Part shown: in pieces, positions 7,747 through 16,917 of the stretch
Layout of the letters: each line of letters begins with the position of its first letter
Numbering within the stretch: the stretch's first letter is position 1
DNA from: CAZKCI01 sp964584165
GTDB taxonomy: Bacteria > Auribacterota > Erginobacteria > Erginobacterales > CAZKCI01
Reading direction: 5' to 3'
DNA length: 64,000 bases
NCBI GenBank assembly: GCA_964584165.1
Contig: CAZOYW010000002.1
Coordinates: forward strand, 1 to 64,000
Notes under the pieces: generated by a model
What the model saw: only the letters and a program-made list of their open reading frames with translations
What the model was told of the DNA's origin: nothing
The model's database searches: none
Made by a program: the position numbers and the translations under genes

Positions 7747-9636
7747 TCGCGCTGGCTGACCGCGGCGGTCGTTCTCGCCGCCCTTCTCTCCCGCCTCGCC
7801 TACTCGGAGATCCGCGCCCGCCGCCTGGACGCGCTCGTCGTCGCCGACATGCGGACCTACCACCTCCTCGCCGTGACGCTCGTCGAAAAGGGGTATTACG
7901 GTGTCGAGAAGCCCTGGTCCTACCGCCCGCCCCTCTACCCCTTCTTCCTCGCCGCGGTCTATTGGGCGGCGGGGATCGGCTGGCCCGCCGCCCGGATCGC
8001 TCAAGCCCTACTCGGCGCGCTCTCCGCCTGGCTCCTCCTCCTCCTCGGGCGTCCGCTCCTCACCTTCCCCGCCGCCCTCCTCGCCGCCCTCCTCTTCGCG
8101 CTCGACCCCACGCTCGTCCACCTCTCGGGCCTCCTCCTCTCCGAGAACCTCTACCTCCCCTTGAGCCTCCTTCTTCTTCTCCTCCTCCTCCGCGGCCTGG
8201 AACGGGGCCGGCCCGCCGACTTCATCCTGGCCGGCGCGGCGGGGGGGTTCTCCGCCCTCTGCCGACCCTCCGTCCTGCCTTTCCTTCTTCTCGCCCTCGT
8301 CCCCTGCGCCGCCGGCCTCCGGAGCGGGAAGGCGTATCGCCCCGCCCGGATCGGGGGATGGGGGCTGATGCTCCTCTCGGCTCTCGTCGTGATCGGCCCC
8401 TGGACGCTTAGGAACTACCGGGTCCACCGCCGCTTTGTCCCGATCTCCACCAATGGGGGGGTGATGCTCTGGATGGGCCTCCACCCCGGCGCCTCCGGGG
8501 ATTACGACTTCCCCCGGGAGGGGAACCCGCTCTACGGGATGACCGACGAGGTGGAGCGGGACCGCGCGGGGACGCGGGAGTCGCTCCGCTTCCTCCGGGA
8601 GAATCCGATCGAGGCGCTCGCCCTGGCCGGGAGGAAGTTCCTCCTCTTCTGGGAGTTCTTCCCCTCGACCGGGAGCGGGAAGGCCTTCGCCCTTTTCCTC
8701 GCCGCCGCCGCGGCGGGGCTTGTCCTGTCCCTCCAGGAGTGGCGGCGGTGGCTCCTGATCTACCTCTATGCCGCCTCCTTCCTGGCGAACCATCTCCTCG
8801 CCCACAGCGGCTACCGCTACCGCTACGCCCTCCACCCCGTTCTCGCGCTCTTCGCGGCGGCCGCCCTGGTTGCCCTGGCGTCTCTGCTCCACGCTCGTTT
8901 CGCCCGTTTTATCCGCGCCCGTCCGCACTGCCTCGCCCTCTATAACACGCTCAAGTTCTTCGGTCTCAGATATCCGAAACGGGATCTGCTGGATTGGAAG
9001 AGAACCAGGCTTTTCCTCGCGGTCAAGCCCTATACCATGCTCTCCTACCGCCGGATGTCCCTGCTTTTCAGCCTCGCCTGCCGTCTGGAAGAGAGCCGGC
9101 TTCCCGGCGCCATCGTGGAGTGCGGATCGTGGAATGGAGGGTCGGCGGGCTTGATGGCCTACCCGTCGCGCGGGAATCCCCAGCGGGAGGTCTGGCTCTT
9201 CGACTCCTGGGAAGGGCTTCCGGAGCCGGGTCCCGCCGATGTCCACTGCACCGGTCGGCCGGGGGAGAAGGGGGATGCTTCCGGATCGGTGGCGGCGGCG
9301 CGGCGGCTGCTATTCCGCCGCCTGAGGCTCGACCCCGGGCGGATCCATCTCGTCAAGGGCTGGTTCGCGGACACCATGCCGTCCCGGCGGGGTTCGGTGG
9401 GGCCGATAGCCCTCCTCCATCTCGACTGCGACTGGTACGCGTCGGTCAAGTACTGCCTGGAGATGTGGTACGATCAGGTGCGGGAGGGGGGATTCTTAGT
9501 GGTCGATGACTATGGGGAATGGCGGGGCTGCCGGAGGGCGGTGGACGAGTTTTTCCGGGAGCGGGGCCTGGCGCCCGAGCTCCTCGTCGTCGACTTCAAC
9601 GGAAGGTATTTCCAGAAGCGTGAACGCCCGGACTGA
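7726..9636 (+). CDS. Fusion of a GT39-like membrane glycosyltransferase with a TylF-type methyltransferase
   Basis: One uninterrupted 636-codon frame encodes two unrelated enzymes. Residues 1 to about 395 carry many hydrophobic segments of the GT39/ArnT type, with loop motifs such as RPPLYPFFLA and RNYRVHRRFVPISTNGG seen in lipid-linked sugar transferases. Residues from about 405 to 630 match the TylF/MycF macrocin O-methyltransferase family: IVECGSWNGGSAG (SAM site, about 463-475), LFDSWEGLPEP, LLHLDCDWYASVKYCL (metal and SAM residues, about 562-577) and FLVVDDYGEWRGC. TylF-family enzymes usually stand alone and methylate sugars. The fusion suggests transfer and capping or methylation of a sugar, but the methyltransferase would be cytoplasmic and the GT39 active site periplasmic. 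The next gene overlaps the end by 17 bases. Confidence 0.75.
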   Translation: MGRIGHISRWLTAAVVLAALLSRLAYSEIRARRLDALVVADMRTYHLLAVTLVEKGYYGVEKPWSYRPPLYPFFLAAVYWAAGIGWPAARIAQALLGALSAWLLLLLGRPLLTFPAALLAALLFALDPTLVHLSGLLLSENLYLPLSLLLLLLLLRGLERGRPADFILAGAAGGFSALCRPSVLPFLLLALVPCAAGLRSGKAYRPARIGGWGLMLLSALVVIGPWTLRNYRVHRRFVPISTNGGVMLWMGLHPGASGDYDFPREGNPLYGMTDEVERDRAGTRESLRFLRENPIEALALAGRKFLLFWEFFPSTGSGKAFALFLAAAAAGLVLSLQEWRRWLLIYLYAASFLANHLLAHSGYRYRYALHPVLALFAAAALVALASLLHARFARFIRARPHCLALYNTLKFFGLRYPKRDLLDWKRTRLFLAVKPYTMLSYRRMSLLFSLACRLEESRLPGAIVECGSWNGGSAGLMAYPSRGNPQREVWLFDSWEGLPEPGPADVHCTGRPGEKGDASGSVAAARRLLFRRLRLDPGRIHLVKGWFADTMPSRRGSVGPIALLHLDCDWYASVKYCLEMWYDQVREGGFLVVDDYGEWRGCRRAVDEFFRERGLAPELLVVDFNGRYFQKRERPD

Positions 9637-10291
9637 AAACGCGCCGCCCCGGCGGCCCAAGGCCGCCGACGAGGAGCTGGCCTTCCCCGGCCTCCACCGC
9701 GCCGTTCTCGAGCTCTGCGCTCTCCTTCCGCGCGGCCTCGTCCTGGACGCGGCGGCGGGGAACGGCGTCCTCTCCCGCAACCTCCGCGCGCTCGGCTTCC
9801 GCGTCGTCGGGAGCGACCTCGAGCCCCGCGCCTCCGCCGCGGCCGAGGGCGGCTTCTTCGTCTCGGACCTCAACCGCCCCTTCGCCCTTCCCTCCTCCGT
9901 CTTCGACGCCTGCGTCTCCCTGGAGACGATCGAGCACCTGGAGAACCCCTGGCATTTCCTCCGGGAGATCGCCCGCGTCCTGAAGCCCGGCGGCCACCTC
10001 ATCCTCTCCACTCCCAACCTCGACTACCTGACCTGCAAGGCCTGCTTCCTCCTCCGGGGGTCCTTCTACCCCTTCTTCGGCGAGTGGCAGTACGGGGTGA
10101 TCGGTCACCTCACGCCCCTCTCCCGCTACTACCTTACGAGGATCCTCGAGCGGTGCGGCTTCGAGACGGAAAGGACGGCCTACAACCGCTTCCGGATCCC
10201 CTTCCTCAAGATCGCCTCCCCGTTCCGGGTTCCGGTCTTCGGGGAGTCCCTGATCGTCCAGGCCCGGAAAACCCCGGGGCGGCGGCCGTGA
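9620..10291 (+). CDS. Class I SAM-dependent methyltransferase
   Basis: I place the start at the GTG at 9620 (VNARTENAPPRR), because upstream codons in this frame overlap the preceding gene and encode a Ser-rich, unlike sequence; a GGAAGG lies 13 bases before it. The 223-residue product has SAM motif I (LVLDAAAGNGVLSRNL), an acidic strand-2 residue (VGSDLEPRA), SLETIEHLENPWHFLREIARVLKPGGHLILSTPN and a C-terminal membrane-associating helix region. This is the Methyltransf_11/UbiE-like pattern common in O-antigen loci. It overlaps the TylF fusion gene by 17 bases and the next gene by 4 bases (GTGA), so translation is probably coupled. Confidence 0.75.
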   Translation: MNARTENAPPRRPKAADEELAFPGLHRAVLELCALLPRGLVLDAAAGNGVLSRNLRALGFRVVGSDLEPRASAAAEGGFFVSDLNRPFALPSSVFDACVSLETIEHLENPWHFLREIARVLKPGGHLILSTPNLDYLTCKACFLLRGSFYPFFGEWQYGVIGHLTPLSRYYLTRILERCGFETERTAYNRFRIPFLKIASPFRVPVFGESLIVQARKTPGRRP

Positions 10292-11880
10292 AGAGACGGG
10301 GCGCCGCGGCCGTTCTTCTCGCCCTCCTCCTGGTCACGGGGCTGGGGGGATACTTGAGGTTCTCCGGCCTCGGCTGGGGGCTCCCCTGGCGCTACCATGT
10401 CGACGAGAACGCCTTTATCAACGCCGCCAACGCGATGCGGAAGGCTCCGCGCTGGAACTATCTCAATCCGAAATGGTTCTACCATCCCTCCCTCTCCATC
10501 TACGCGGTCTGCGCCCTCTCCGCCCTCTATTCCCTGGCCGCGCCGCTCAGCCTCCCGAAGGTCCACCTTTTGGGGCGGATCTACTCCGCCTTCTGGGGCA
10601 CCGCCGCCATCCCGCTTCTCTTCCTTCTCGGCCGGAGGCTCTACCGTCCCGCCGCGGGTCTCCTCGCCGCCCTCTTCCTCGCGGTCGCTCCGATCCACGT
10701 TCAGCAGTCCCACTTCTTCACGCCCGATACCGCCCTGGGCTTCTTCCTGATCCTGATCATGTACTGCTCGACCGCCGCCCTCCGGGAGGGGAGGCGGGCC
10801 GACTATCTCCGGGCCGGCGCCGCCGCGGGGGCGGCGCTGGCGGCCAAGTACTGGGCGCCCGCCCTCCTTCCGCTCCTGGTCGCCTTTCTCTACGGTCTGA
10901 AGGATCGGGGGCGCTCCGAGATCGGGAAGCTCGTCCCCGCCCTCCTCCTCTCCGCCGCCGTCTTCTTTGTCCTCTCGCCCTACGTGATCCTCGACGCCGG
11001 CATCGCCTTCCCCAAAATCTTCTGGTGGGCGAAGAAGACCACCGGCGCCATCCCCCAGGTCTGGGCCTACTACTTCGCGGGCACGCCGCGCTACCTCTCC
11101 CACCTCACCCACTCCCTCCCCTGGGGCTTGGGCTGGCCGCTCGCCCTCCTCTCCGGCGCGGGCGTGGTCCGCTGCCTCCTCCGGCGCAGACGCGAGGACG
11201 TCCTCCTCTCCTCCTGGATCCTCCTCAACTTCCTGCTCATCGGGTCCTGGCACATCCGCTTCATTCGCTACCTGCTGCCGATCGTCCCCTTCCTCTGCCT
11301 CGCCGCCGGATCCCTGACCGCCGAAGCGATCTCCCGTCCCCGTCTCCGCGCCTGCGGCTTCGCCGCCGCCTTCGCCGCTATCCTCCCGGCCGCCGTGGTC
11401 TCGCTGGCTCTGCTCCGGGTCTACGCCGTCCCCCACACCAAGACGCAGGCTTCGGAATGGGTCCACGACCACGTTCCTTGGGGGGCGACGATCGCCACCG
11501 ATCATTCCATACCTCTGGGCGAGCGGAACGGCCTGGCGCCTATCTTCAGGGAGGAATATCTCGACTTCGGCTATCTCTTCGACCATCCCCTGGCGGAGTC
11601 GGAGAAGGAGGCGTATCTAAAGGAAAGGCTCGGCGGGGCCGATTTCCTCGTCCTTTCCGAGGAGACGCCGATCTATTTCAGCCGGGCGGAAAAGACCTAT
11701 CCGGCGGAATGGCGATTTTTCGACGATCTCTTCGCGGGGCGGGGAGATTTCGATCTGGTCCGGACCATCCGGAGCCGCCCCGGCATCGGACGCTGGGAGA
11801 TCGGGGACGACGCGGCGGAGCTCTCGTGGCGCTTCTTCGACCATCCCGTGGTTTACGTGTTTGAGAAGCGCAGACAATAA
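10288..11880 (+). CDS. GT39 family membrane glycosyltransferase
   Basis: The start is the GTG at 10288, which overlaps the previous stop as GTGA; longer versions in this frame run through the methyltransferase gene. The 530-residue protein starts with a membrane helix followed by the loop RYHVDENAF, where D39-E40 match the acidic pair of GT39/PMT catalytic loops. About ten further hydrophobic segments follow (for example ALLLSAAVFFVLSPYVILD), then a soluble C-terminal domain of about 110 residues. It should transfer a sugar from a polyprenyl-phosphate donor on the periplasmic side. It ends just before an array of 10-bp GTAAC repeats. Confidence 0.75.
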   Translation: MKRRGAAAVLLALLLVTGLGGYLRFSGLGWGLPWRYHVDENAFINAANAMRKAPRWNYLNPKWFYHPSLSIYAVCALSALYSLAAPLSLPKVHLLGRIYSAFWGTAAIPLLFLLGRRLYRPAAGLLAALFLAVAPIHVQQSHFFTPDTALGFFLILIMYCSTAALREGRRADYLRAGAAAGAALAAKYWAPALLPLLVAFLYGLKDRGRSEIGKLVPALLLSAAVFFVLSPYVILDAGIAFPKIFWWAKKTTGAIPQVWAYYFAGTPRYLSHLTHSLPWGLGWPLALLSGAGVVRCLLRRRREDVLLSSWILLNFLLIGSWHIRFIRYLLPIVPFLCLAAGSLTAEAISRPRLRACGFAAAFAAILPAAVVSLALLRVYAVPHTKTQASEWVHDHVPWGATIATDHSIPLGERNGLAPIFREEYLDFGYLFDHPLAESEKEAYLKERLGGADFLVLSEETPIYFSRAEKTYPAEWRFFDDLFAGRGDFDLVRTIRSRPGIGRWEIGDDAAELSWRFFDHPVVYVFEKRRQ

Positions 11881-11883
11881 TAT

Positions 11884-11982
11884 AGGTTACGTAACCTTAC
11901 GTAACCTTACGTAACCTGACGTAACTTTTATCGCGTAACCTGACGTAACCTTACGTAACTTGACGTAACTTTGCGTAACTTG
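11884..11982. repeat. ACGTAACCTT tandem array, 10-bp period
   Basis: GTAAC recurs at 11891, 11901, 11911 and 11921, then in a second phase at 11935, 11945, 11955, 11965 and 11975. Both runs have an exact 10-bp period, close to one turn of B-DNA. The same unit appears at 34906-34952 (reverse orientation) and 36281-36397. It occupies the whole gap between two plus-strand genes. Confidence 0.85.
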
Positions 11983-11987
11983 TTTCT

Positions 11988-13244
11988 ATGCGCGTCTGGT
12001 TCCTGAGCCACACCTTCCTCCCGGCCCGCGGCGGGATCGAGAACTACCTCGCCGAGGCCTCCCGGCGGCTCTTAGCCCTCGGCCACCGCCCGACGATCAT
12101 CTGCCGCCGCCATCTCCCCAGTCTTCCTGAAAGGGAAGAGCGGGAGGGGGTGGAAATAATCCGCCATCCCGATTTCCCCATCCCCCGCCGCGCCCTCGCC
12201 TTCAAGCCCCGCTATTTTGCCGCCCGTCTCTCCCGCTGGCTCGCCGATTCCGGACTGGTCCGGGAGGGGCTGGCCGTCTGCCGCTTCCCCCACTACGGGG
12301 CGGCGCTCGCCTCCGTTCCGGGTGCGGCGCCGTCCGTCTATCTCCCCGCCTCCGTCCACACCGCACTCGCCTCCATCGGCGCCCGTTCCGGATCGCTCAA
12401 GGAGCGCCTCTTCTTCCGTCTTTGGAGGCGGCAGGTCCGCGGATTGGAGGAGACGGCGTTGCGCTCCTCCGCGCGGGTGTCCGTCTTCAGCCGGATGATG
12501 GCGGATTCACTGGCCGGAGAATACGGGATCGGTCGGGAGAGGATCGAGGTCAACCCGCCGGGCGTGGACGCGGAACGCTTCTCTCCGGGCGGGAAGGACG
12601 AGGCGCTGGCCCGTTCTCTGGGCCTCCCGCCGGGCCGTCCGGTCGTCCTCGCCCTGGGGCGCCTCTCGCCGGAGAAGAACCTCCCCTTCCTGAGCGACGC
12701 CCTTCTCCCCCTTCTTCGGAACCGATCCTGTTCGCTGCTCCTCGTCGGCGACGGGCCCGCCCGCCCCGCTCTGGAGGCGATCAGGAGGAGGGAGGGGATC
12801 GAAGAGGAGATCGTGCTCGGGGGGGAGACCGAAATCCCGGAGAAGTTCTATCGCCTGGCGGACGTCTTCGTATCTCCCTCGCGCTACGAATCCTTCGGCC
12901 AGTCCATCCTGGAGGCGATGGCCTCCGGTCTCCCCGTGCTCGCCCCCCGCTCCGTTCCGCCCTCCGTGGCGGTCGCCGCGGGAGAGATCGTCGAGGACGG
13001 GAGGAGCGGCCTTCTCCTCCCCGAGGATCCGGTGGCCTGGCGTGAGACGGTCGCGCGTCTGCTCGGCGATCGGGAGCTGCGGCTGCGGCTGGGGAGGGAA
13101 GGGAGGAGGATCTGCCGGGAGCGCTTCAACTGGGAGCGCCATCTCGCCGCGCTCCTCGGATCGGGGCGAGACGCCCCTCCCACGGATATCCCCATCGTCC
13201 GCCCCGGGGGAGGGCCGTCTCGGGCGGGGGGAGGTAAGCCATGA
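11988..13244 (+). CDS. Family 4 glycosyltransferase
   Basis: The 418-residue protein has the two-domain GT-B layout. The N-terminal loop RVWFLSHTFLPARGGIENYL carries the acceptor-side GG, and the C-terminal donor domain contains LALGRLSPEKNLPFL, LVGDGPARPALE and the E-x7-E motif region (VSPSRYESFGQSILEAMASGLPV). It is a retaining transferase using a nucleotide sugar at the cytoplasmic face. The ATG follows the 10-bp repeat array directly, with no clear ribosome site. The stop overlaps the next start as ATGA. The specific sugar cannot be predicted. Confidence 0.85.
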   Translation: MRVWFLSHTFLPARGGIENYLAEASRRLLALGHRPTIICRRHLPSLPEREEREGVEIIRHPDFPIPRRALAFKPRYFAARLSRWLADSGLVREGLAVCRFPHYGAALASVPGAAPSVYLPASVHTALASIGARSGSLKERLFFRLWRRQVRGLEETALRSSARVSVFSRMMADSLAGEYGIGRERIEVNPPGVDAERFSPGGKDEALARSLGLPPGRPVVLALGRLSPEKNLPFLSDALLPLLRNRSCSLLLVGDGPARPALEAIRRREGIEEEIVLGGETEIPEKFYRLADVFVSPSRYESFGQSILEAMASGLPVLAPRSVPPSVAVAAGEIVEDGRSGLLLPEDPVAWRETVARLLGDRELRLRLGREGRRICRERFNWERHLAALLGSGRDAPPTDIPIVRPGGGPSRAGGGKP

Positions 13245-14116
13245 GCGCGGCCTCCCCCCGCGGCGGGGAGCGGAGGGCGGTCGCCTGCAACCTCTGCGGG
13301 GGCGAAAAGGCCGCCGTGTGCTTCCAGGAGGAATGCCTGGGGGAGGTTTTCACGATCGTCCGCTGCGCCTCCTGCGGTCTCCGATACGTCTCCCCGCGCC
13401 CCGTTCTCCCGCCTCCCCCGGGCCCGGACGACCCGGAAGGCGAGGACTTCCTGGCCCGATCGAAGCGCGTTGCCTACTACCGCCGCGCGATCGCGGTCCT
13501 CAAGTCCCTCGCCCCCGGCCCGCGCCTCCTCGACGTCGGATGCGGGACGGGGGTTTTTCTGGAGCTGGCGGCGAAGGGGGGCGGCTTCGAGGCGGAGGGG
13601 CTGGAGCCCGGCCGGTCCGCGGCCGCCCTGGCCCGGGGGAAGGGGCTGAAGGTCCGGGAGGCCGATCTTGCGGAGGCGGATCTCCCCGCCGCCGCCTTCG
13701 ACGCGGTCACCCTCTGGGACGTCCTCGAGCACCTCCCCGATCCCCGGGCGGCCCTCCTCGCGGCCGCCCGTCTCCTCCGGAGCGGGGGGATCTGCCTGGT
13801 CAAGGTCCCCAACGCGAACGCCCTCACCGCCCGCGCCGCCCGCTTCCTCCACCGCCTTCAGGGGAAGCGGGCGATCCGCCGCGCCCACGGTCTCCAGCAC
13901 CTCTACCATTTCTCCCCCCGGACGCTGAAGGCGCTGGTCCGGTCCGCCGGCCTCGAGGTGATCTTCGCCACCACGGAGGAGTCGGCCTTCTCCGGCTTCT
14001 CCGCGAGCCGCGCGCGCCGGGCGGCGAAGGCGGCCCTGGGAGGGATCTTCCGCCTCCTCCCCCTCGGCCTCGACGAGGAGATCGTCGTGGTGGCGCGCCG
14101 GGCGGCGCGGGGCTAA
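13241..14116 (+). CDS. Zinc-ribbon class I methyltransferase
   Basis: The 291-residue protein starts with a zinc-binding pair of knuckles, C16-x-x-C19 (CNLCGG) and C42-x-x-C45 (CASCGL). This is the usual N-terminus of Methyltransf_23-type proteins of sugar and O-antigen loci. The catalytic domain follows with LLDVGCGTGVFLEL (SAM motif I), VTLWDVLEHLPDPRAAL and GGICLVKVPNANA. It overlaps the preceding GT4 by four bases (ATGA) and so is translationally coupled with it; the two probably act on the same glycan. The stop lies 21 bases from the stop of the convergent gene. Confidence 0.8.
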   Translation: MSAASPRGGERRAVACNLCGGEKAAVCFQEECLGEVFTIVRCASCGLRYVSPRPVLPPPPGPDDPEGEDFLARSKRVAYYRRAIAVLKSLAPGPRLLDVGCGTGVFLELAAKGGGFEAEGLEPGRSAAALARGKGLKVREADLAEADLPAAAFDAVTLWDVLEHLPDPRAALLAAARLLRSGGICLVKVPNANALTARAARFLHRLQGKRAIRRAHGLQHLYHFSPRTLKALVRSAGLEVIFATTEESAFSGFSASRARRAAKAALGGIFRLLPLGLDEEIVVVARRAARG

Positions 14117-14137
14117 AGGCCCCGCCGGGGGGATCGA

Positions 14138-16851
14138 TCAGGCGCGGGAAGCGGAGCGCCTCCCCGCCGTCCGGAGGGCGAGTCCGGCGAGGAGGTAGAG
14201 GCCGATCCCGGCGAGGACGGTCAGGCGGAAGCCCCCGGAGATCGAGAGGGCCAGGGCCCAGACCGAGCCCATCACCGAGGCCGCCCCGTTCACACCCCAG
14301 AACCAGGGCACGGCCGCGTGCCAGTCGCGGTCGAGGACCTTCATCCCGAGGGGGAGGATCATCCCCATCGCCGCGCCGAGCGGCGCGATATAGGAGGCGG
14401 TGACCGCGATCCTTAAGGGGAGGGGGGCGGCGAGGAAGCGGTGGAAGAGGGCGGGGAGGAAGAGGAGGCCGCCGCCCGCCCAGAGCGCGATCGCCGCGAT
14501 CGCCCCCGCCGCGGCCCGCGTCCGACCCCCGGGGGCGAAGAAGCGGGTGAGGAAACTGCCCGCCCCGCAGGCGACCAGGAGCGAGAAGAGGACGACCGAG
14601 ATGGCGTAGACGGGATGGCCGAGGAAGAGGACGAACATCTGGATCAGGGGCACCTCGAGGAGCATGAAGGCGAGCCCGATGGCGAAGAAGTAGAGGAGCG
14701 CCGCGAGGGGGAGGCGGGGCTCCCGGGTCAGGACGTCCCGGCGGAAGAGGAGGAGGGGGCCGAAGAGGAAGAGGGCGGCGAGCGCGGTGGCCGTGATCAG
14801 GACGCTCATCAGGACGAAGATCGACTGCATTCCGACGAGCGAGCGGGCGGAGGAGCGGAAGATGGAGAGGAAGTCGCGCGGGCGCATGGTCTGGAAGAAG
14901 AAGGGCCGGTCGTCGGTGGAGGGGGAAACGTCGAAGGGGGTCCGTCGGAAAAACTCCTCCCGGTCGGGGGCGGCGATCAGGGAGGAGAAGTCGGGATCGC
15001 GGGGGGAGAGGGGGGTGTAGAGGGTCTCGAAGCGGAGGCTGCGGGCGGCTTCCTCCATGCGCCGGATCTCCTCCTCCGGGAAGGGGGTTCGCCGACAGAG
15101 GAGGGTGGCGATCCGCCCGGAGCGGAAGACCATCAGGTGCTGGCCGGGGTCTCTTTCGCCCAGGCCCTCCAGGGCCGCGAGGGCGAGGGAGACCGTCCGC
15201 AGGGACTGGAGGTCCCAGCGGGAGACGGAGAGGACGCCCTCCTTCTCCAGGCGGGAGAGGAAATCCCGGAAGGCCTCGACGGTGTAGAGGTTGTTCTCGG
15301 AGAGGGCGTAAGCGCCCGAGGAGGCCGCCGCCAGCGAATCGACCATGGAGAGCTGGATCGTGTCGTAGAGGGAGGAGTCGCGCTGGATGAAGGAGCGCCC
15401 CTCCGCCACCGCGACCTTGACCTGGGGGAGGAGGTAGAGGCCGCCGGAGAAATCCCGGAAGGGTCCGCGCATCGCCGCCACCACCGCCGGGTTGATCTCC
15501 ACGCAGTTGATCTCCGGGCAGCCGGCGGAGAGGGCGGCCAGGATGTCGATGCCCCCCCCGGAGCCGATGATCAGGGCGCGCCGCGGAGTCTTCAGGCGGT
15601 AGACGAGGGCGGGGATGTCGTAGGTGACGAACTGCACCTCGGAGAGGTCGCCCCGGAAGGCGTTGATCGGGGTGCCGGCGTAGGCGTCGATCCGGAGGCC
15701 GTACTGGTCCGGGACCGGGCCCGCGTAGGCGCTGCTCATCCCCCAGGCGGCGATCGGTCGCTTCTCCCCCTTGGCCCGGGTGTTCCCGGCGTGCACGATT
15801 ACGTAGGAGAGCTCGTTCCACTTCCGGTAGAGGATCCCCTCCAGGACGCGCCCGTTGGCGAAGTTCAGGTCGACGATCCCGGCGGGGGCGTTGACGGCCG
15901 CCATGGCCGCGCAGGCCCCCGCGGTGAGAAGGGAGGGGAGGATCTGGGGGGTGGCGAAGAGGCGGCGCCCGGACCGGCCGAGGAGGAGGCCGATCGCCGC
16001 GGCCGCCGCGCCGAGGAGGAAGAGGACCGAGAGCCCGCCGACGATCCTCGGGTAGAGGGAGAGGAGGCGCTGCGTTTGCTCGGAGAAGGGGCGGGTGTGG
16101 GGCAGGAAGCCGTAGACCGCCCCGGCCAGGGCGAGGACGACGGGGCGCCCGAGCCGGAGGAAAAGGAAGGCCGCGAGGCAGAGGAGGAGGGCGGTCGAAA
16201 GCCTTCGCCGGACGGACCGGCGGACCTCCTTCTCCGGTTGCTCCTCCGCGCGGCCGAGGGCGAAGGCGAAGGAACCCGCGGCCGCGATCGCGCCGACCAG
16301 GAGGACCGTGGTCGGCGCCCCCAGGAGGTTCAAGAGGGGGACGGCGAGGAGACAACCCACCCCGGCGCCGGCGAGGTCGCAGAAGTAGAGGGTGCTGATC
16401 TCGGAGGTGAAGTGGGAGAAGGCGATCCCCAGGGCGAGNNNNNNNNNNGCTTCAGGAAGATCGCCGCAGACGGGTTCGCCCCGAGGCCGGAGAAGAAGAA
16501 GGGCAGCGAGTTTATAAGGTAAAGGGCGACCACCGCCAGGAAGCCCGAGCGGGAGATCGCCGGGGCGAAGGGAAAGTTGAGGAGGATGAAGAGGTCGGCG
16601 ACGGCCGAGACGGCGAAGAGCCAGGCCGCCGCCCCCATCCGGGCGGGCGCCCTTTTGGCCGGGAAACGGGAGGGGAAGAGGTAGATGGCGATGCCGGAGA
16701 GGCCGACACCGAAGAGGGCGAGCGAGATGATCATGAAGGCGAAGTGATAGGCGAAGGCGGCGGAGAAGAGGCGGGTGAGGCAGACCTGCAGGAGCAGGGT
16801 GGCGAGGCTCACCAGGAATATCCCGGCGAGGAGAGCGGGGCGAGCTTTCAT
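14138..16851 (-). CDS. Spermidine-synthase-like multi-membrane protein, broken by an assembly gap
   Basis: The ATG at 16851 has a good ribosome site (GGGAGGT) and opens a membrane protein (MKARPALLAGIFLVSL, TRLFSAAFAYHFAFM). The frame is lost at the N run 16439-16448 and resumes in another frame as LALGIAFSHFTSEISTLYF, continuing to a stop at 14138. The C-terminal half has a Rossmann domain with ALIIGSGGGIDILAAL and CVEINPAVV, as in spermidine/spermine synthases, and more membrane segments. These MFS/spermidine-synthase fusions are common in environmental genomes, but their substrate is unknown. The frames differ by one base, so the true gap length must be 2 modulo 3 if no other error exists. 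The last residues before the gap also look foreign to the family, which suggests a bad contig end rather than a natural frameshift. Confidence 0.7.
16439..16448. other. Assembly gap (10 N)
   Basis: Ten N bases interrupt the spermidine-synthase-like gene. Ten is a conventional filler length, so the true distance is unknown, and the flanking 40-60 bases should be treated with caution. Confidence 0.95.
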
Positions 16852-16900
16852 GAAGACCTCCCGGTTCGGGCCGAATAGGATACCACCCCGCGAAAAATCC

Positions 16901-16906
16901 TATACA
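16901..16906 (+). promoter_or_regulatory. Candidate -10 box close to a start codon
   Basis: TATACA lies 11 bases before the ATG of the next glycosyltransferase. A transcript starting the usual 6-8 bases downstream would have almost no leader. The -35 region is not convincing. Confidence 0.35.
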
Positions 16907-16917
16907 ATCATTTTCGC

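Noticed and set aside
14441..16522. 693-codon plus-strand frame across the gap
   Set aside because: Glu/Gly/Asp-rich antisense shadow of the membrane protein, crossing the N run without any domain.
14138..16851. Natural frameshift or pseudogene of the spermidine-synthase-like gene
   Set aside because: The frame change coincides exactly with the N run, so an assembly gap explains it.
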